A stretch of DNA of 64,000 bases from Oceanobacillus profundus (GCF_003515705.1 NZ_QWEH01000001.1:310001-374000); one strand, 5' to 3'. Numbered from the stretch's first letter, positions 9,556 through 18,310 are shown. A program made the numbers and translations. Notes: a model not told the origin generated them from the letters alone.

Positions 9556-10830
9556 TTATATTTTATAACCTTTCATAGCTTCTGTAGTTCGTTCAACAGA
9601 AACTCCTTTATCCTCCATCACCGTGACTTGGTTTCTTCCTAGTCTTTTGGATTCGAGCAGCAGATCATCAGCATGAATGTATGCTTGCTTTATATTTAGC
9701 TTATCATTTGTTTTGAAATAATACATACCAAATGAAGCTGTATAATAGATTGTTGTATCCTCACCTTTGTATTCAGCATGTACTGGATTTGTCTCCACTT
9801 CATGATTTATCTGCTTTAAAAGTGCAACACAAGAAGGGAAATCTCGATTTTTCAGGATAATCGTAAATTCCTCACCACCGCTTCGGAACAAATAATCCGC
9901 ATCATCAAGATTGTTTTTTAATGTTTTTGCGAAGTGTTGGATAACAGAATCTCCGACAGCGTGATTAAAGGTATCATTAATATTTTTAAACGTATCAATA
10001 TCTGAGACAATAAGTGCAATATTTTCATCTGTTTTGTTTAATTCATTCATAATCTTATTCATGTAGCTACGGTTATGTGTTTTTGTCAAGAAGTCAGTAT
10101 AAGCCATCTGTTCAAAGCGATCTCGCTCAATTTTATGCTGTATGCTTTGATTTTTAATTGCAGCCGATCGGCTAACAAGATAGTTGAGGACAAACAAAGC
10201 AATGACTGCTTCCCAATGTTGCTCTGCAAGGAAAATAAACAATAATCCATTGGATAAAGCCATTTTTAGCGTATCAAAAATACTTCTTCCTTTGATAAAA
10301 TTAATCGCATCCTGCCTGGTTCCTATATTCCCTGTCAGCTTAAAAACAGACAGCAATAAAAGGGACGACAAAAAATCCGTGAATGTTACAATCGCAATAA
10401 ATAACCCCCAAAAGCCGAATGGTATTCCCTCAACAAATGGATGAAGTTCGTAGAATAAGTAATACCCAATCGTATGAAGGAGGGCGGGTCCTCCGATGTT
10501 ATAGAAGGTATGTAAGAATTCATCTTCATCCGCTGTCCCTGTTCGCTTTCGGTAAAAATAAATATAAAAGCGATTCATAATTTCAAATAGAAACAATCCT
10601 AAAGGTCCGGTTATTAAAACAAAGGAGAAACTGTAAGAAATACTGTAATCAACATTGACATTTCCTGTTCGAATAACGGTTTTTAAATGGGAATATAGAG
10701 TGGTGAAAAGTAGATATACGAGAAATATTTTGGTATATCGTGATAAATCTATGTTGATTGGACCAGATATAATAGAAACAGCTAACGAAATCATAAATAT
10801 AGTAATGATATAACCTTTAAGTCTGTTCAT
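9556..10830 (-). CDS. membrane diguanylate cyclase (GGDEF)
   Basis: The protein has 424 residues, with about seven or eight hydrophobic segments in the first 240, then a linker and a C-terminal GGDEF domain (about 265-415) that would make c-di-GMP from two GTP. The signature is GGEEF in FRSGGEEF, so it should be active. The inhibitory I-site Arg is missing (DDAD in place of RxxD), so product inhibition may be absent. I chose ATG 10830 because GGAGGG lies 11 bp upstream; an in-frame TTG at 10974 would add 48 residues without a good ribosome binding site. No EAL domain is attached. Confidence 0.85.
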   Translation of the reverse strand: MNRLKGYIITIFMISLAVSIISGPINIDLSRYTKIFLVYLLFTTLYSHLKTVIRTGNVNVDYSISYSFSFVLITGPLGLFLFEIMNRFYIYFYRKRTGTADEDEFLHTFYNIGGPALLHTIGYYLFYELHPFVEGIPFGFWGLFIAIVTFTDFLSSLLLLSVFKLTGNIGTRQDAINFIKGRSIFDTLKMALSNGLLFIFLAEQHWEAVIALFVLNYLVSRSAAIKNQSIQHKIERDRFEQMAYTDFLTKTHNRSYMNKIMNELNKTDENIALIVSDIDTFKNINDTFNHAVGDSVIQHFAKTLKNNLDDADYLFRSGGEEFTIILKNRDFPSCVALLKQINHEVETNPVHAEYKGEDTTIYYTASFGMYYFKTNDKLNIKQAYIHADDLLLESKRLGRNQVTVMEDKGVSVERTTEAMKGYKI

Positions 10831-11134
10831 TAGTAGTACTACCCTCCAACGAAAGAAACATAGATGTTTACAACTGATAAAATAGTAATAGGTATATAAT
10901 CCTATTAAAACTATCATACCATAAGCTGGCAAAATATTGTGAAAAAACTTAGGTTTTTTAGTTATTTTTTCCAATAGTTGTAATGTTAATTATTCACTTC
11001 AGAATCGAACAATATATTAAAGGAGAATTTACATTGTAAAAACAAGTTTAGGGGGAGGGAAGGGGTCTAAATATAAATTTCAAAGTATCATAGTAATACC
11101 TAAATATGTAAAATCACCCCTTGATTACAAAAGT

Positions 11135-11242
11135 GCAAACATGTATACTTTAAAAGTAAACTTGTTTACAATAAAGAAAACATGTTTACAAACGCGTTTG
11201 CACGTTGATGTATTAATGAATGCAAAATGTAAACAAGTATAC
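11135..11242. repeat. array of 14-bp palindromes, candidate centromere (parC) and operator
   Basis: Five related near-palindromes fit GTAAACAWGTWTAC: GCAAACATGTATAC (11135-11148), GTAAACTTGTTTAC (11156-11169), GAAAACATGTTTAC (11176-11189), ACAAACGCGTTTGC (11188-11201) and GTAAACAAGTATAC (11229-11242). The first three are spaced 21 and 20 bp apart, placing them on one face of the helix. The array lies 90 bp before the parM-like gene. In ParMRC systems the iterated parC site sits in this position and also serves as the operator for ParR. Confidence 0.65.
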
Positions 11243-11332
11243 AAAAAAGTATGCATAAATAGTCTTGTTGTTTATAGTATGAAAAAAGATTATTCTATAA
11301 CTGTATGGAAATAAGAGAGGGGTTTTACAAAA

Positions 11333-12502
11333 ATGGTGAAATCAAGAATTGCAGCAGTGGATGTTGGAAACGATGCACTGAAAGGGAACTTTGGTAAATT
11401 AGAAAATGAATTGTACATTCCGAATGTGATTGCACCTGATCTAGAAGATCGTCCTGTAATTGGGATTGAAGAATTAGATGAGAAAGAGGTATTGGATAAT
11501 ATCCATATCCGTGTACACTCCCCTGCTTTAGATGAAAATAATATTGTATATCGTGTAGGGAACCTTGCAACGAAAACGAACAATTCTCAAGAGCTCGATC
11601 CAGGCAGCAGCAAATCGGAAGAAGATCAAACGTTGATCATGCTTTTTGCTGCATTGGCATTAGATGCAGTGTCTACAAATGACTTTAAAGAAAAAAATGA
11701 TGTAATTGATGCTACGTATACATTAGGGACAGGCCTTCCATTAAGAGAAGTAAAAGAGGGGAAAGATGTCGGCTACCGTTCCCAATTATTAGGCTCTGTA
11801 CACCAAGTAGAATTTCTAGTTACACCGAAGCACCAAGGCAAAAAAGTAAACATTAAATTTGAGGAAGTAAAAGTCTATCCAGAAGGATTTGCGGCATATG
11901 TCAATTTAATTATGGACAATGACTTAAAAGTTATTAACAAGGAACTAATTGATAAGCAAATTTTAATTCAGGATATTGGTGGCTTATCAACAGATATTGC
12001 TGTCATCCGAAATCGAAATGTGGATGATGATAAGGCACAAGGATTTAATCTCGGTGTATCTGAATCACTAGAAGCAATTCGTGAAGAAATCAGATCACGG
12101 CATGGGGTGGAATTGGACAGCCGTCGCGATGTGGTTGATATTATAACTCGAAAGAATGATCGCCACCACATCATGGTTAGAGGTAGCAGAACGAATGTCC
12201 ATGATATTACCGATCACATCCTGCTTGATTTGGCGAAAAAAGAATATCGCTTCTTAAGAAATGTCTGGGCGAAAAATTCACAATCTGAAATTTGCTATTT
12301 TGTAGGTGGCGGTTCTGCCGTATTGAAAGATTACATTAAAGCATTAAATAATAAACTAGATGGCTATAATATCGAATTCTTTGAGGATGAGAATGAAAGC
12401 ATCTGGATGATGGCAAATGCGTATTATAAGTTAATCACCGATTTTAGTCGTAAAGCAGAAAAAGATACAAAGGAAGAAAAAACGACCGAAAAGGCAAAAT
12501 AA
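11333..12502 (+). CDS. ParM/StbA-like actin-type segregation ATPase
   Basis: The 389-residue protein has an actin/HSP70 ATPase fold. The phosphate-1 loop is AAVDVGNDALKGN near the N-terminus, phosphate-2 is QDIGGLSTDIAVI around residue 215, and the adenosine motif is FVGGGSAVL around residue 325. In plasmid systems such proteins polymerise into filaments that push DNA copies apart. AGAGAGGGG lies 11 bp before the ATG. It is followed 13 bp later by a small RHH-like gene and preceded by a palindrome array, the full ParM-ParR-parC layout. The neighbours on both sides are housekeeping genes, so this cassette looks chromosomal. The C-terminus is Lys/Glu-rich. Confidence 0.82.
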   Translation: MVKSRIAAVDVGNDALKGNFGKLENELYIPNVIAPDLEDRPVIGIEELDEKEVLDNIHIRVHSPALDENNIVYRVGNLATKTNNSQELDPGSSKSEEDQTLIMLFAALALDAVSTNDFKEKNDVIDATYTLGTGLPLREVKEGKDVGYRSQLLGSVHQVEFLVTPKHQGKKVNIKFEEVKVYPEGFAAYVNLIMDNDLKVINKELIDKQILIQDIGGLSTDIAVIRNRNVDDDKAQGFNLGVSESLEAIREEIRSRHGVELDSRRDVVDIITRKNDRHHIMVRGSRTNVHDITDHILLDLAKKEYRFLRNVWAKNSQSEICYFVGGGSAVLKDYIKALNNKLDGYNIEFFEDENESIWMMANAYYKLITDFSRKAEKDTKEEKTTEKAK

Positions 12503-12515
12503 ATAGGGTGAGATC

Positions 12516-13037
12516 ATGTCGAAAAATAGTATAGAGCGTGGACAATCGATCACATTTCGAGTTCCCTCTGATACACCTGATTATCTATTAAAACAATTAC
12601 AGCATTTGAAAGAAAAAGAGCGCAGAAACTTTTCCAGTACGATTGCGGGTTTTGTGCTTGAGGGGGTAGGTGAAACCTTTAAAAGGGAAAGGGAAACAAT
12701 CACAATTCCCCTGCCGAAGCAACTAACAAAAGAGCAGAGAAGTTGGCTCAAGCACGAGCATTCAGAGGCGCTCATCGGCAGTTTGCTTCATCAATTATTA
12801 AGTGATCCACTCCGTGCAACGACATTGTTAGCTGGACTGAATCATAATGCTGCGAACTTAGATGAAGCATCATTCGTTCAAGAGGCCCCTCCTGAAAAGC
12901 CAAAGCGAAGCATTGAAGCGGAAATCGATTTGGATGACCTGAATCTCGACGGTCTGGATATACATGAAGAAGTAATTCCGGAAGAGAAAGAGGATGAAGA
13001 CCCATTAGGTGATTTCTTTGCGAGTATGAACAAATAA
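12516..13037 (+). CDS. ParR-like DNA-binding adaptor
   Basis: The 173-residue protein has no strong family signature. Residues 8-50 fit a ribbon-helix-helix: a beta strand (QSITFRVP) followed by two helices (DTPDYLLKQLQHLKEK, NFSSTIAGFVLEGV). The C-terminal third is acidic and disordered and ends in a short hydrophobic/acidic tail (DPLGDFFASM). ParR proteins have this plan: an N-terminal RHH binds parC and an acidic C-terminal peptide binds the ParM filament tip. The function is inferred from this plan and the position directly after the ParM-like gene. Confidence 0.65.
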   Translation: MSKNSIERGQSITFRVPSDTPDYLLKQLQHLKEKERRNFSSTIAGFVLEGVGETFKRERETITIPLPKQLTKEQRSWLKHEHSEALIGSLLHQLLSDPLRATTLLAGLNHNAANLDEASFVQEAPPEKPKRSIEAEIDLDDLNLDGLDIHEEVIPEEKEDEDPLGDFFASMNK

Positions 13038-13058
13038 TGGAAAAAAACAGTAATTATG

Positions 13059-13097
13059 ATATCGGATAGGATGAAAATCTTATTCGATATTTTTTTA
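13059..13097 (+). terminator. terminator of the parMR-like operon
   Basis: The arms ATATCGGATAGGAT (13059-13072) and ATCTTATTCGATAT (13077-13090) pair over 14 bp with two G-U pairs and a GAAA loop, followed by TTTTTTT. Confidence 0.9.
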
Positions 13098-13101
13098 TAC
13101 C

Positions 13102-13129
13102 TGAAAACTTTTTGTTTATAGAAAAGGTA
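13102..13129 (+). promoter_or_regulatory. possible ECF-type promoter of the sigma operon
   Basis: TGAAAAC (13102-13108) followed by GGTATA (from 13126) resembles the TGAAAC / CGTA-like elements of Bacillus ECF promoters, about 40 bp before the sigma gene. ECF sigma genes often read their own promoter. The spacing is 1-2 bp longer than usual, so this is tentative. Confidence 0.3.
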
Positions 13130-13167
13130 TATATAGTAAAGGCAGATTGAAGAAGGGGGTTACGCTG

Positions 13168-13701
13168 TTGGGGGATCAGGAAGCAAGACTCATCAAGAAA
13201 ATAAAAAAGGGAAATCAACAAGCCTTTAAGAAGCTCTATGACATCTATGCTGATTATTCATTGCGAACAGCCTACGCCATAACAAATAATGCGAGTGACG
13301 CGTCAGACATCGTCCAGGAAACGTTTATCAAGGTATTCCGAAACATTGATTCCTATGATAGTAAAAAGCCATTTAAGCCATGGTTTTATCAAATTTTAGT
13401 CAATGAATCAAGAAGATATATGAAAAAGAAATCGCAGGAAGCAATCAGTATTGATTCGGAACAATTATTAGACCATTTGAATCAAGATAAAACGGAACTA
13501 GAGGATGATAAACAGCTCGAAATTGCGATGGAGCAGCTGGATGAGCACCATCGAACGATTTTAGTTTTAAAGTATATCAATGGCTTCTCAGAGAAGGAAT
13601 TAGCCGACATGCTGCAATTAAACATTAACACCGTTAAGTCTAGACTGTACAAAGCTAGACAAAAATTAAAGGCAGTTATAGGGGGTGCCCAAGATGAGTA
13701 G
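13168..13701 (+). CDS. ECF-family RNA polymerase sigma factor
   Basis: The 177-residue protein has a sigma-70 region 2 (about residues 15-85, with SDASDIVQETFIKVFRNI) and region 4 (about 110-165, with HRTILVLKYINGFSEKELADML and an HTH ending in NTVKSRLYKARQKL). It has no region 3, as in ECF sigma factors. I chose TTG 13168, seven codons inside the longest frame, because AAGGGGG precedes it by 7 bp. The next gene overlaps its stop by 8 bp and encodes a membrane protein, the usual sigma/anti-sigma pair. The regulon and signal cannot be read from the sequence; it resembles SigV/SigW-type factors. Confidence 0.88.
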   Translation: MGDQEARLIKKIKKGNQQAFKKLYDIYADYSLRTAYAITNNASDASDIVQETFIKVFRNIDSYDSKKPFKPWFYQILVNESRRYMKKKSQEAISIDSEQLLDHLNQDKTELEDDKQLEIAMEQLDEHHRTILVLKYINGFSEKELADMLQLNINTVKSRLYKARQKLKAVIGGAQDE

Positions 13702-14491
13702 AGACAACTTAAACAAAAAAATTAAATTATTATTACAACAACAGACAAAGGACGCCACCCATTTAAAAGAGGAAACATGGAATAAAATCAGTGACGAGTT
13801 ATTTCAGAACTCATCCGCATCCGGCCGCAGGGCAAGAAGCAACCCTAAAAAGAAATGGAGAGGATTAGTTATTGTGGGCTTGAGTACAGCAGCAGTAATA
13901 ATGCTACTGTTATTCGGAGCACTGACAGATCATGGGCAAGCAATGTTCCAAAACTTAAAGGAACTGTTTGTTGAGAAAAAGCAGGAAGAAATTGAACTTG
14001 AAGGGTATAAAGAGGAAACGAATGTCCAGCTTGAAACCAATGAGGAATTACGCTATATCATTTACGTTGATGAAGAGCGTTATAAGATGGTTGAGGGAGA
14101 AGAAAGTGATCGTATTGAATTGATAGAACCATTAGAAGATAGATATCCAGATGTTTATATGGAAATAATGCGTTTTGATGGAACGTCAACGGAAGAAGTT
14201 GTAGCTTCGATTAAAGCCGAGATTGAAAATGACGAAGAGATGGAATTGCAAAAAGAAGAGCGTGTAACAGAGCCAATCGAAGCAGAAATGGTTCAAGGGA
14301 TGGGGCTTGAGTATACAAACGATGCAGGCAAAACAGGGCATCAATGGGATACGCCAATCCACCGGTATTATGTTACAGATGAAGATGAAGGGCAAGTGTT
14401 TGTGATTAAGCAAGTATACTTCCTAGAAGCAGCGGAAGGGCATGGAGCAAGATTTCATTACATGCTGGAAAGCTTTAAAGTAGTTGAATAA
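13694..14491 (+). CDS. putative membrane anti-sigma factor
   Basis: The 265-residue protein has a cytoplasmic N-terminal segment of about 55 residues, one transmembrane helix (LVIVGLSTAAVIMLLLFGAL) and a Glu-rich extracellular domain of about 185 residues. That topology, and the overlap with the ECF sigma gene (ATGAGTAG), make it the likely anti-sigma factor. No zinc-binding HxxxCxxC (ZAS) motif is visible, so it would belong to a non-ZAS class. ATG 13694 lies 8 bp after GGGGG. It could instead be an extracytoplasmic sensor without direct sigma binding. Confidence 0.7.
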   Translation: MSRDNLNKKIKLLLQQQTKDATHLKEETWNKISDELFQNSSASGRRARSNPKKKWRGLVIVGLSTAAVIMLLLFGALTDHGQAMFQNLKELFVEKKQEEIELEGYKEETNVQLETNEELRYIIYVDEERYKMVEGEESDRIELIEPLEDRYPDVYMEIMRFDGTSTEEVVASIKAEIENDEEMELQKEERVTEPIEAEMVQGMGLEYTNDAGKTGHQWDTPIHRYYVTDEDEGQVFVIKQVYFLEAAEGHGARFHYMLESFKVVE

Positions 14492-14500
14492 TTGGTGGAA

Positions 14501-14850
14501 GGTGGTGGATTTGTAGGTGTATTGCTAAATGAGAAGGTTCCATATTCTGAAGAGCTTTTAGTAGGTTGTTAACAAGCAAGTCAATTAATTAATGAATCAC
14601 CGTGGCCCGGATGAAGCTGGTTTTTATCGTGATGATCATATTGCATTTGTGTTTCACAGGTTAAGCATTATTGATCTAGAGAGAGGCCAGCAGCCCTTTC
14701 TTTTTGGAGATGACAGGTACCGGATGGTGTTTAATGGGGAAATCTATAATTATGTGCAGTTGAGGAAGGAGTTGGTTGAAATATTCATACTGACTCTGAT
14801 ACTGGAGTTGTCGCTCATTTGCTTATGGAAGAGGTACAGAATTTTTCAAC
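14501..14850 (+). pseudogene. asnB: asparagine synthase (glutamine-hydrolysing) N-terminal remnant
   Basis: Pieces of the class II glutaminase domain of AsnB are seen in three frames. GGFVGVL at 14504 corresponds to the family's N-terminal MCGFVGV with the catalytic Cys lost. From 14592 the segment NHRGPDEAGFYRDD to FNGEIYNYVQLRKEL is well conserved. After about 14780 a frameshift is needed to read HTDSDTGVVAHLL. Stop codons separate the parts and the synthetase domain is missing, so this is a decayed fragment. It lies between the sigma operon and a transporter operon, suggesting an old deletion or insertion scar. Confidence 0.85.
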
Positions 14851-15359
14851 CTGTTAAAGGGTATTATCATATAAAAAGCAATGAAGAGGCTAGGGAAAGG
14901 TACTAATTGGCAGTCCTAATGTAATCAAAGAGCTTGCTATATACTTAACGATATTCAATAGACCACTGCGGAATTTAATTTAAGTATTAATTATTGGGAA
15001 GATTAGAAAGGGTTATAAGGGAAAATAAAGATAAACACTTGATACAGCAGGCTCAATTTTCATGTGCTCTAAACAGAAAATATTCCTGTAGTATAAAAGA
15101 AATAAGAACAAAGGGTCAAACTGGAAGGTATTTATATATTTGATAAGAAAATCATGCTTAGTGGAAGTATTTAGTAGTGGAAGTATTTAGTAGTAAAAGG
15201 TTATAAAGTACTGGTAATTAAGTTTTGTAGATCTACCACTAAAAGCTGATAAGAAAGGCTTTTAAGAAGTTTTAAAAAGTTATCGCAAATTAGTTAATAG
15301 TGTGCTATAATCACGTTTAAATATTTAGAAAATAATAAAGGCAAATGGGGGAAACGAAC
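14851..15359. other. non-coding region upstream of trpX
   Basis: No gene is seen in about 500 bp. It holds a 16-bp tandem duplication AGTGGAAGTATTTAGT (15160-15175 and 15176-15191). A -10-like TATAAT (15306-15311) about 50 bp before the transporter gene probably belongs to its promoter, without a clear -35. No T-box specifier loop or TRAP-type repeat was recognised. Confidence 0.45.
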
Positions 15360-16349
15360 GTGAAAAAGGTAATGATGCTACTTGCAATTATTGGGTTGGT
15401 TATATTAGCAGCTTGTGGATCTGACGATACATCTGGTTCAGATGACACGGCTTCTGAAGGTGGAGATACATATACAATTGGTGCGACACAAATCGTCGAG
15501 CACCCATCGCTTGATGCAGCGTATGAAGGGTTTCAGGAAGCTTTGAAAGATGCTGGGCTTGAGGTAGAGTATGATTTTCAAAGTGCGCAAAGTGACCAAA
15601 ATAATGTCAAACCGATTTCAGATGGTTTTGTAGCAGATGGAGTTGATTTGATCTTCGCTAATTCAACACCTAGTGCACTTGGAGCGCTACAAGCAACAAG
15701 TGATATTCCAATTCTCTTTACATCAGTTACGGATGCGGTTGATGCTGGACTCGTGCCATCTATGGATGAAGCAGGTGAAAATATTACAGGCGTTGTTGAC
15801 TTGCATCCTGATCAAATTGATGCAACGGTTGAATTTATTAGCACCTATTTCGACGGCGCAAAGATAGGGATGCTTTACAATGCTGGGGAGCAAAATTCAG
15901 TTAAACAGGTTGAAACCGTTAAAGAAGCGGCTGAAGGTACAGGACTTGAAATTATTGAGCGAACAGTTGCGAACTCTTCTGAAGTACAGCAAGCAGCAAA
16001 TACGCTTGTAGGAGAAGCGGACATTTTTTATATTATTACGGATAACACAGTCGTTTCAGCTTTAGAGAGTGTTATAGGAGTGGCGAACGACCAAGATATT
16101 CCGCTGATTGTAGGCGAGCCTGATTCTTTAGCAAAAGGTGGGTTTGCTACATTTGGAATTGATTACCATACAATCGGATATCGTACAGGAGAAATGGCTG
16201 CGGAAATTTTGACTGGGGAGAAGTCACCGAGTGATATTCCGGCGGAGTATCCTCCTGAAATTCAATTGTTTATTAATAAGCAAGGCGCTGAAGAGCAAGG
16301 TGTCGAGTGGAATAGTGACTGGGATGATACCGCGCAATTCATAGAATAA
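15360..16349 (+). CDS. trpX: ABC transporter substrate-binding lipoprotein (TrpX type)
   Basis: The 329-residue protein has a lipoprotein signal peptide with lipobox LAAC (Cys about residue 19), a Ser/Asp-rich linker and a two-lobed ABC_sub_bind domain (PF04392 type) from about residue 40. Family members linked to TrpY/TrpZ are predicted to bind tryptophan or a related aromatic compound. The ligand is not shown by the sequence. GTG 15360 follows GGGGGAA; an upstream in-frame ATG at 15345 lies within that ribosome binding site. A stem-loop separates it from the permease gene, so the binding protein may be made in excess. Confidence 0.8.
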   Translation: MKKVMMLLAIIGLVILAACGSDDTSGSDDTASEGGDTYTIGATQIVEHPSLDAAYEGFQEALKDAGLEVEYDFQSAQSDQNNVKPISDGFVADGVDLIFANSTPSALGALQATSDIPILFTSVTDAVDAGLVPSMDEAGENITGVVDLHPDQIDATVEFISTYFDGAKIGMLYNAGEQNSVKQVETVKEAAEGTGLEIIERTVANSSEVQQAANTLVGEADIFYIITDNTVVSALESVIGVANDQDIPLIVGEPDSLAKGGFATFGIDYHTIGYRTGEMAAEILTGEKSPSDIPAEYPPEIQLFINKQGAEEQGVEWNSDWDDTAQFIE

Positions 16350-16374
16350 TTCTAATCAAAAGGTAACCTTTTTT

Positions 16375-16398
16375 GGAGCCAGATTATTGTCTGGCTCC
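16375..16398 (+). terminator. intercistronic stem-loop after trpX
   Basis: GGAGCCAGA (16375-16383) pairs perfectly with TCTGGCTCC (16390-16398). The downstream bases are not a T run (CTTCATC), so this is probably a partial terminator or mRNA-stabilising hairpin that lets the binding protein outnumber the permease. Confidence 0.6.
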
Positions 16399-16476
16399 CT
16401 TCATCATTGAAAGCCCCATATTTAAAATTTTGTACAGGGGATGAACAGGCACAAAAGTAGCGGGAGGAAAAGAATT

Positions 16477-17457
16477 ATGTTTATATCCATGTTTGGAGCT
16501 GTTGAATCAGGTGTTATTTATGCCATTATGGCATTAGGTGTTTATTTAACCTTCCGTGTATTGGATTTCCCAGATTTAACTGTAGATGGCAGCTTTGTAA
16601 CGGGTGCATCGGTAGCAGCGCTCTCAATTGTAAATGGAGTTCCTCCTATTCTGGCAACCTTATTCGCGTTGCTTGCTGGTTTTCTAGCAGGATGTATTAC
16701 AGGCTTACTGCATACAAAAGGAAAGGTAAATGCGTTGCTTTCCGGAATTCTCATGATGACGGCTTTATACTCTATCAATCTACGTATTTTAGGTCAACCT
16801 ACTTTATCCATGCTTCATGAAACAACCATCTTCAAGCAGCTTGGCTCGTTCTGGTCTGTGACAGGAATCGATAATGCGTTGAATAGCCTCCTTGGTGTCT
16901 TTGGGTTAGATCGACTTCCTTCTACATGGGCAATCTTAACCGTAATGGCAGTTGTGACGGTTATTATTAAGCTGGTTACAGACTTCTACTTAAAAACAGA
17001 AGTAGGGTTAGCGCTACGTGCCATTGGAGACAATAAGCGAATGATCCGCAGCTTATCAGCAAATACAGACAATCTGACTATTGTTGGTGTTGGGTTGTCG
17101 AATGGTCTTGTTGCATTATCGGGTGCTCTGATAGGGCAGCTTGGTGGCTTTGCAGATGTGAATATGGGAATTGGAATGATTGTTATAGGGCTTGCATCTG
17201 TTATTATCGGGGAAGCACTATTTGGCACAAAAACAATTGCGCGTGCGACACTCGCTGTGATTGGTGGCGCAATTATTTACCGGATTATTGTAACGCTGGC
17301 ACTACGCGTTGATTTCCTCGAAACAGGGGATATGAAGTTCATTACGGCCGCGATCGTTATTATTGCATTAGTAGCACCAAAAGTTCACCAGGTGCAGAGA
17401 GAAAAGAAACGGCGCATTCAAAAACGCAAGCAGCTAGGAGGAGATTCGCATGCTTAA
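16477..17457 (+). CDS. trpY: ABC transporter permease (TrpY type)
   Basis: The 326-residue integral membrane protein has about eight to nine hydrophobic segments and belongs to the branched-chain amino acid/sugar permease superfamily (BPD_transp_2). The N-terminus MFISMFGAVESG with the segment DFPDLTVDGSF is characteristic of this group. I chose ATG 16477, 9 bp after GGGAGG; an in-frame ATG 36 bp upstream lacks a site. Its 3' end overlaps the ATPase gene by 8 bp, so translation is coupled. Confidence 0.85.
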   Translation: MFISMFGAVESGVIYAIMALGVYLTFRVLDFPDLTVDGSFVTGASVAALSIVNGVPPILATLFALLAGFLAGCITGLLHTKGKVNALLSGILMMTALYSINLRILGQPTLSMLHETTIFKQLGSFWSVTGIDNALNSLLGVFGLDRLPSTWAILTVMAVVTVIIKLVTDFYLKTEVGLALRAIGDNKRMIRSLSANTDNLTIVGVGLSNGLVALSGALIGQLGGFADVNMGIGMIVIGLASVIIGEALFGTKTIARATLAVIGGAIIYRIIVTLALRVDFLETGDMKFITAAIVIIALVAPKVHQVQREKKRRIQKRKQLGGDSHA

Positions 17458-18244
17458 TGTCACGAATATATCTGTTACCTTTAATGAAGGAACATTAGAT
17501 GAAAAGAAAGCATTGAATGGCATTGAACTCGAAATGGCTGCTGGAGACTTTGTAACGGTTATCGGCAGTAATGGAGCAGGGAAATCGACATTAATGAATG
17601 TCGTCTCAGGTAATATCCTTCCAGATGCAGGGGATGTCATTATTGGTGGGAAACAAGTTGTCCATCTGCCAGAATATAAGCGGTCTGCCTTTATTGGCCG
17701 GGTTTTCCAGGATCCAATGGCAGGCACTGCACCATCCATGACAATAGAGGAAAACCTTGCAATGGCCTATTCACGCGATAAGAAAAGAAGATTGAAGTTT
17801 GGTGTAACGAAGAAACGGAAGGATATGTTCCGTGATTATTTGAAAACATTAAATTTAGGCTTGGAGGATCGCCTATCTGCTAAGGTTGGTTTACTGTCAG
17901 GTGGGGAGAGGCAGGCGCTTTCTTTATTGATGGCGACTTTTACAAATCCAAATATCCTGCTTCTTGATGAGCACACAGCAGCACTCGATCCATCTCGAGC
18001 AGAACTAATCACCTCACTTACCGAAAAAGTAGTAAGGGAGTCGGGATTAACGACCTTAATGGTTACCCATAACATGCAGCAGGCATTAGATCTTGGGAAT
18101 AGGCTTATTATGATGGATAAAGGGCAAATCATATTTGAAGCAAATGGTGAAGAGAAAGAAAGGTTGACTGTTAAAGATCTATTACAGGAATTCCAGCGGA
18201 TCCGCGGTGAACAATTTGAAGATGACCGTGCTGTTTTAGGCTGA
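17450..18244 (+). CDS. trpZ: ABC transporter ATP-binding protein (TrpZ type)
   Basis: This is the 264-residue ATPase of the same importer. The Walker A is GSNGAGKST near residue 42, the signature is LSGGERQALSL near 147, and Walker B is ILLLDEHTAALD, in which the usual Pro is replaced by His (DEHTA for DEPTA), a feature often seen in this subfamily. AGGAGGAG precedes the ATG. The operon ends here with a terminator. Confidence 0.88.
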   Translation: MLNVTNISVTFNEGTLDEKKALNGIELEMAAGDFVTVIGSNGAGKSTLMNVVSGNILPDAGDVIIGGKQVVHLPEYKRSAFIGRVFQDPMAGTAPSMTIEENLAMAYSRDKKRRLKFGVTKKRKDMFRDYLKTLNLGLEDRLSAKVGLLSGGERQALSLLMATFTNPNILLLDEHTAALDPSRAELITSLTEKVVRESGLTTLMVTHNMQQALDLGNRLIMMDKGQIIFEANGEEKERLTVKDLLQEFQRIRGEQFEDDRAVLG

Positions 18245-18265
18245 ATAATGTTTAAAGCATTGATG

Positions 18266-18310
18266 AATACACACGAACAATTCCAATGGGAGTACGTCGT
18301 GTGTATTTTT
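18266..18310 (+). terminator. terminator of trpXYZ-like operon
   Basis: AATACACACGA (18266-18276) pairs with TCGTGTGTATT (18297-18307), followed by TTTATTT. Confidence 0.8.

Larger units (their letters stand above)
8050..9557. terminator. bidirectional terminator split by an IS element
   Basis: AAACAGCGCCA (8050-8060) and TGGCGCTGTTT (9547-9557) are perfect 11-bp complements lying just outside the two ends of the insertion sequence. Joined, they would form a GC-rich hairpin between the convergent rlmN and diguanylate cyclase genes, with T-rich flanks on both sides. The hairpin is now interrupted by about 1.5 kb. Confidence 0.65.

Noticed and set aside
15100-15359. T-box or other tryptophan leader before the trpX-like gene
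   Set aside because: No T-box core, specifier hairpin or terminator was recognised.
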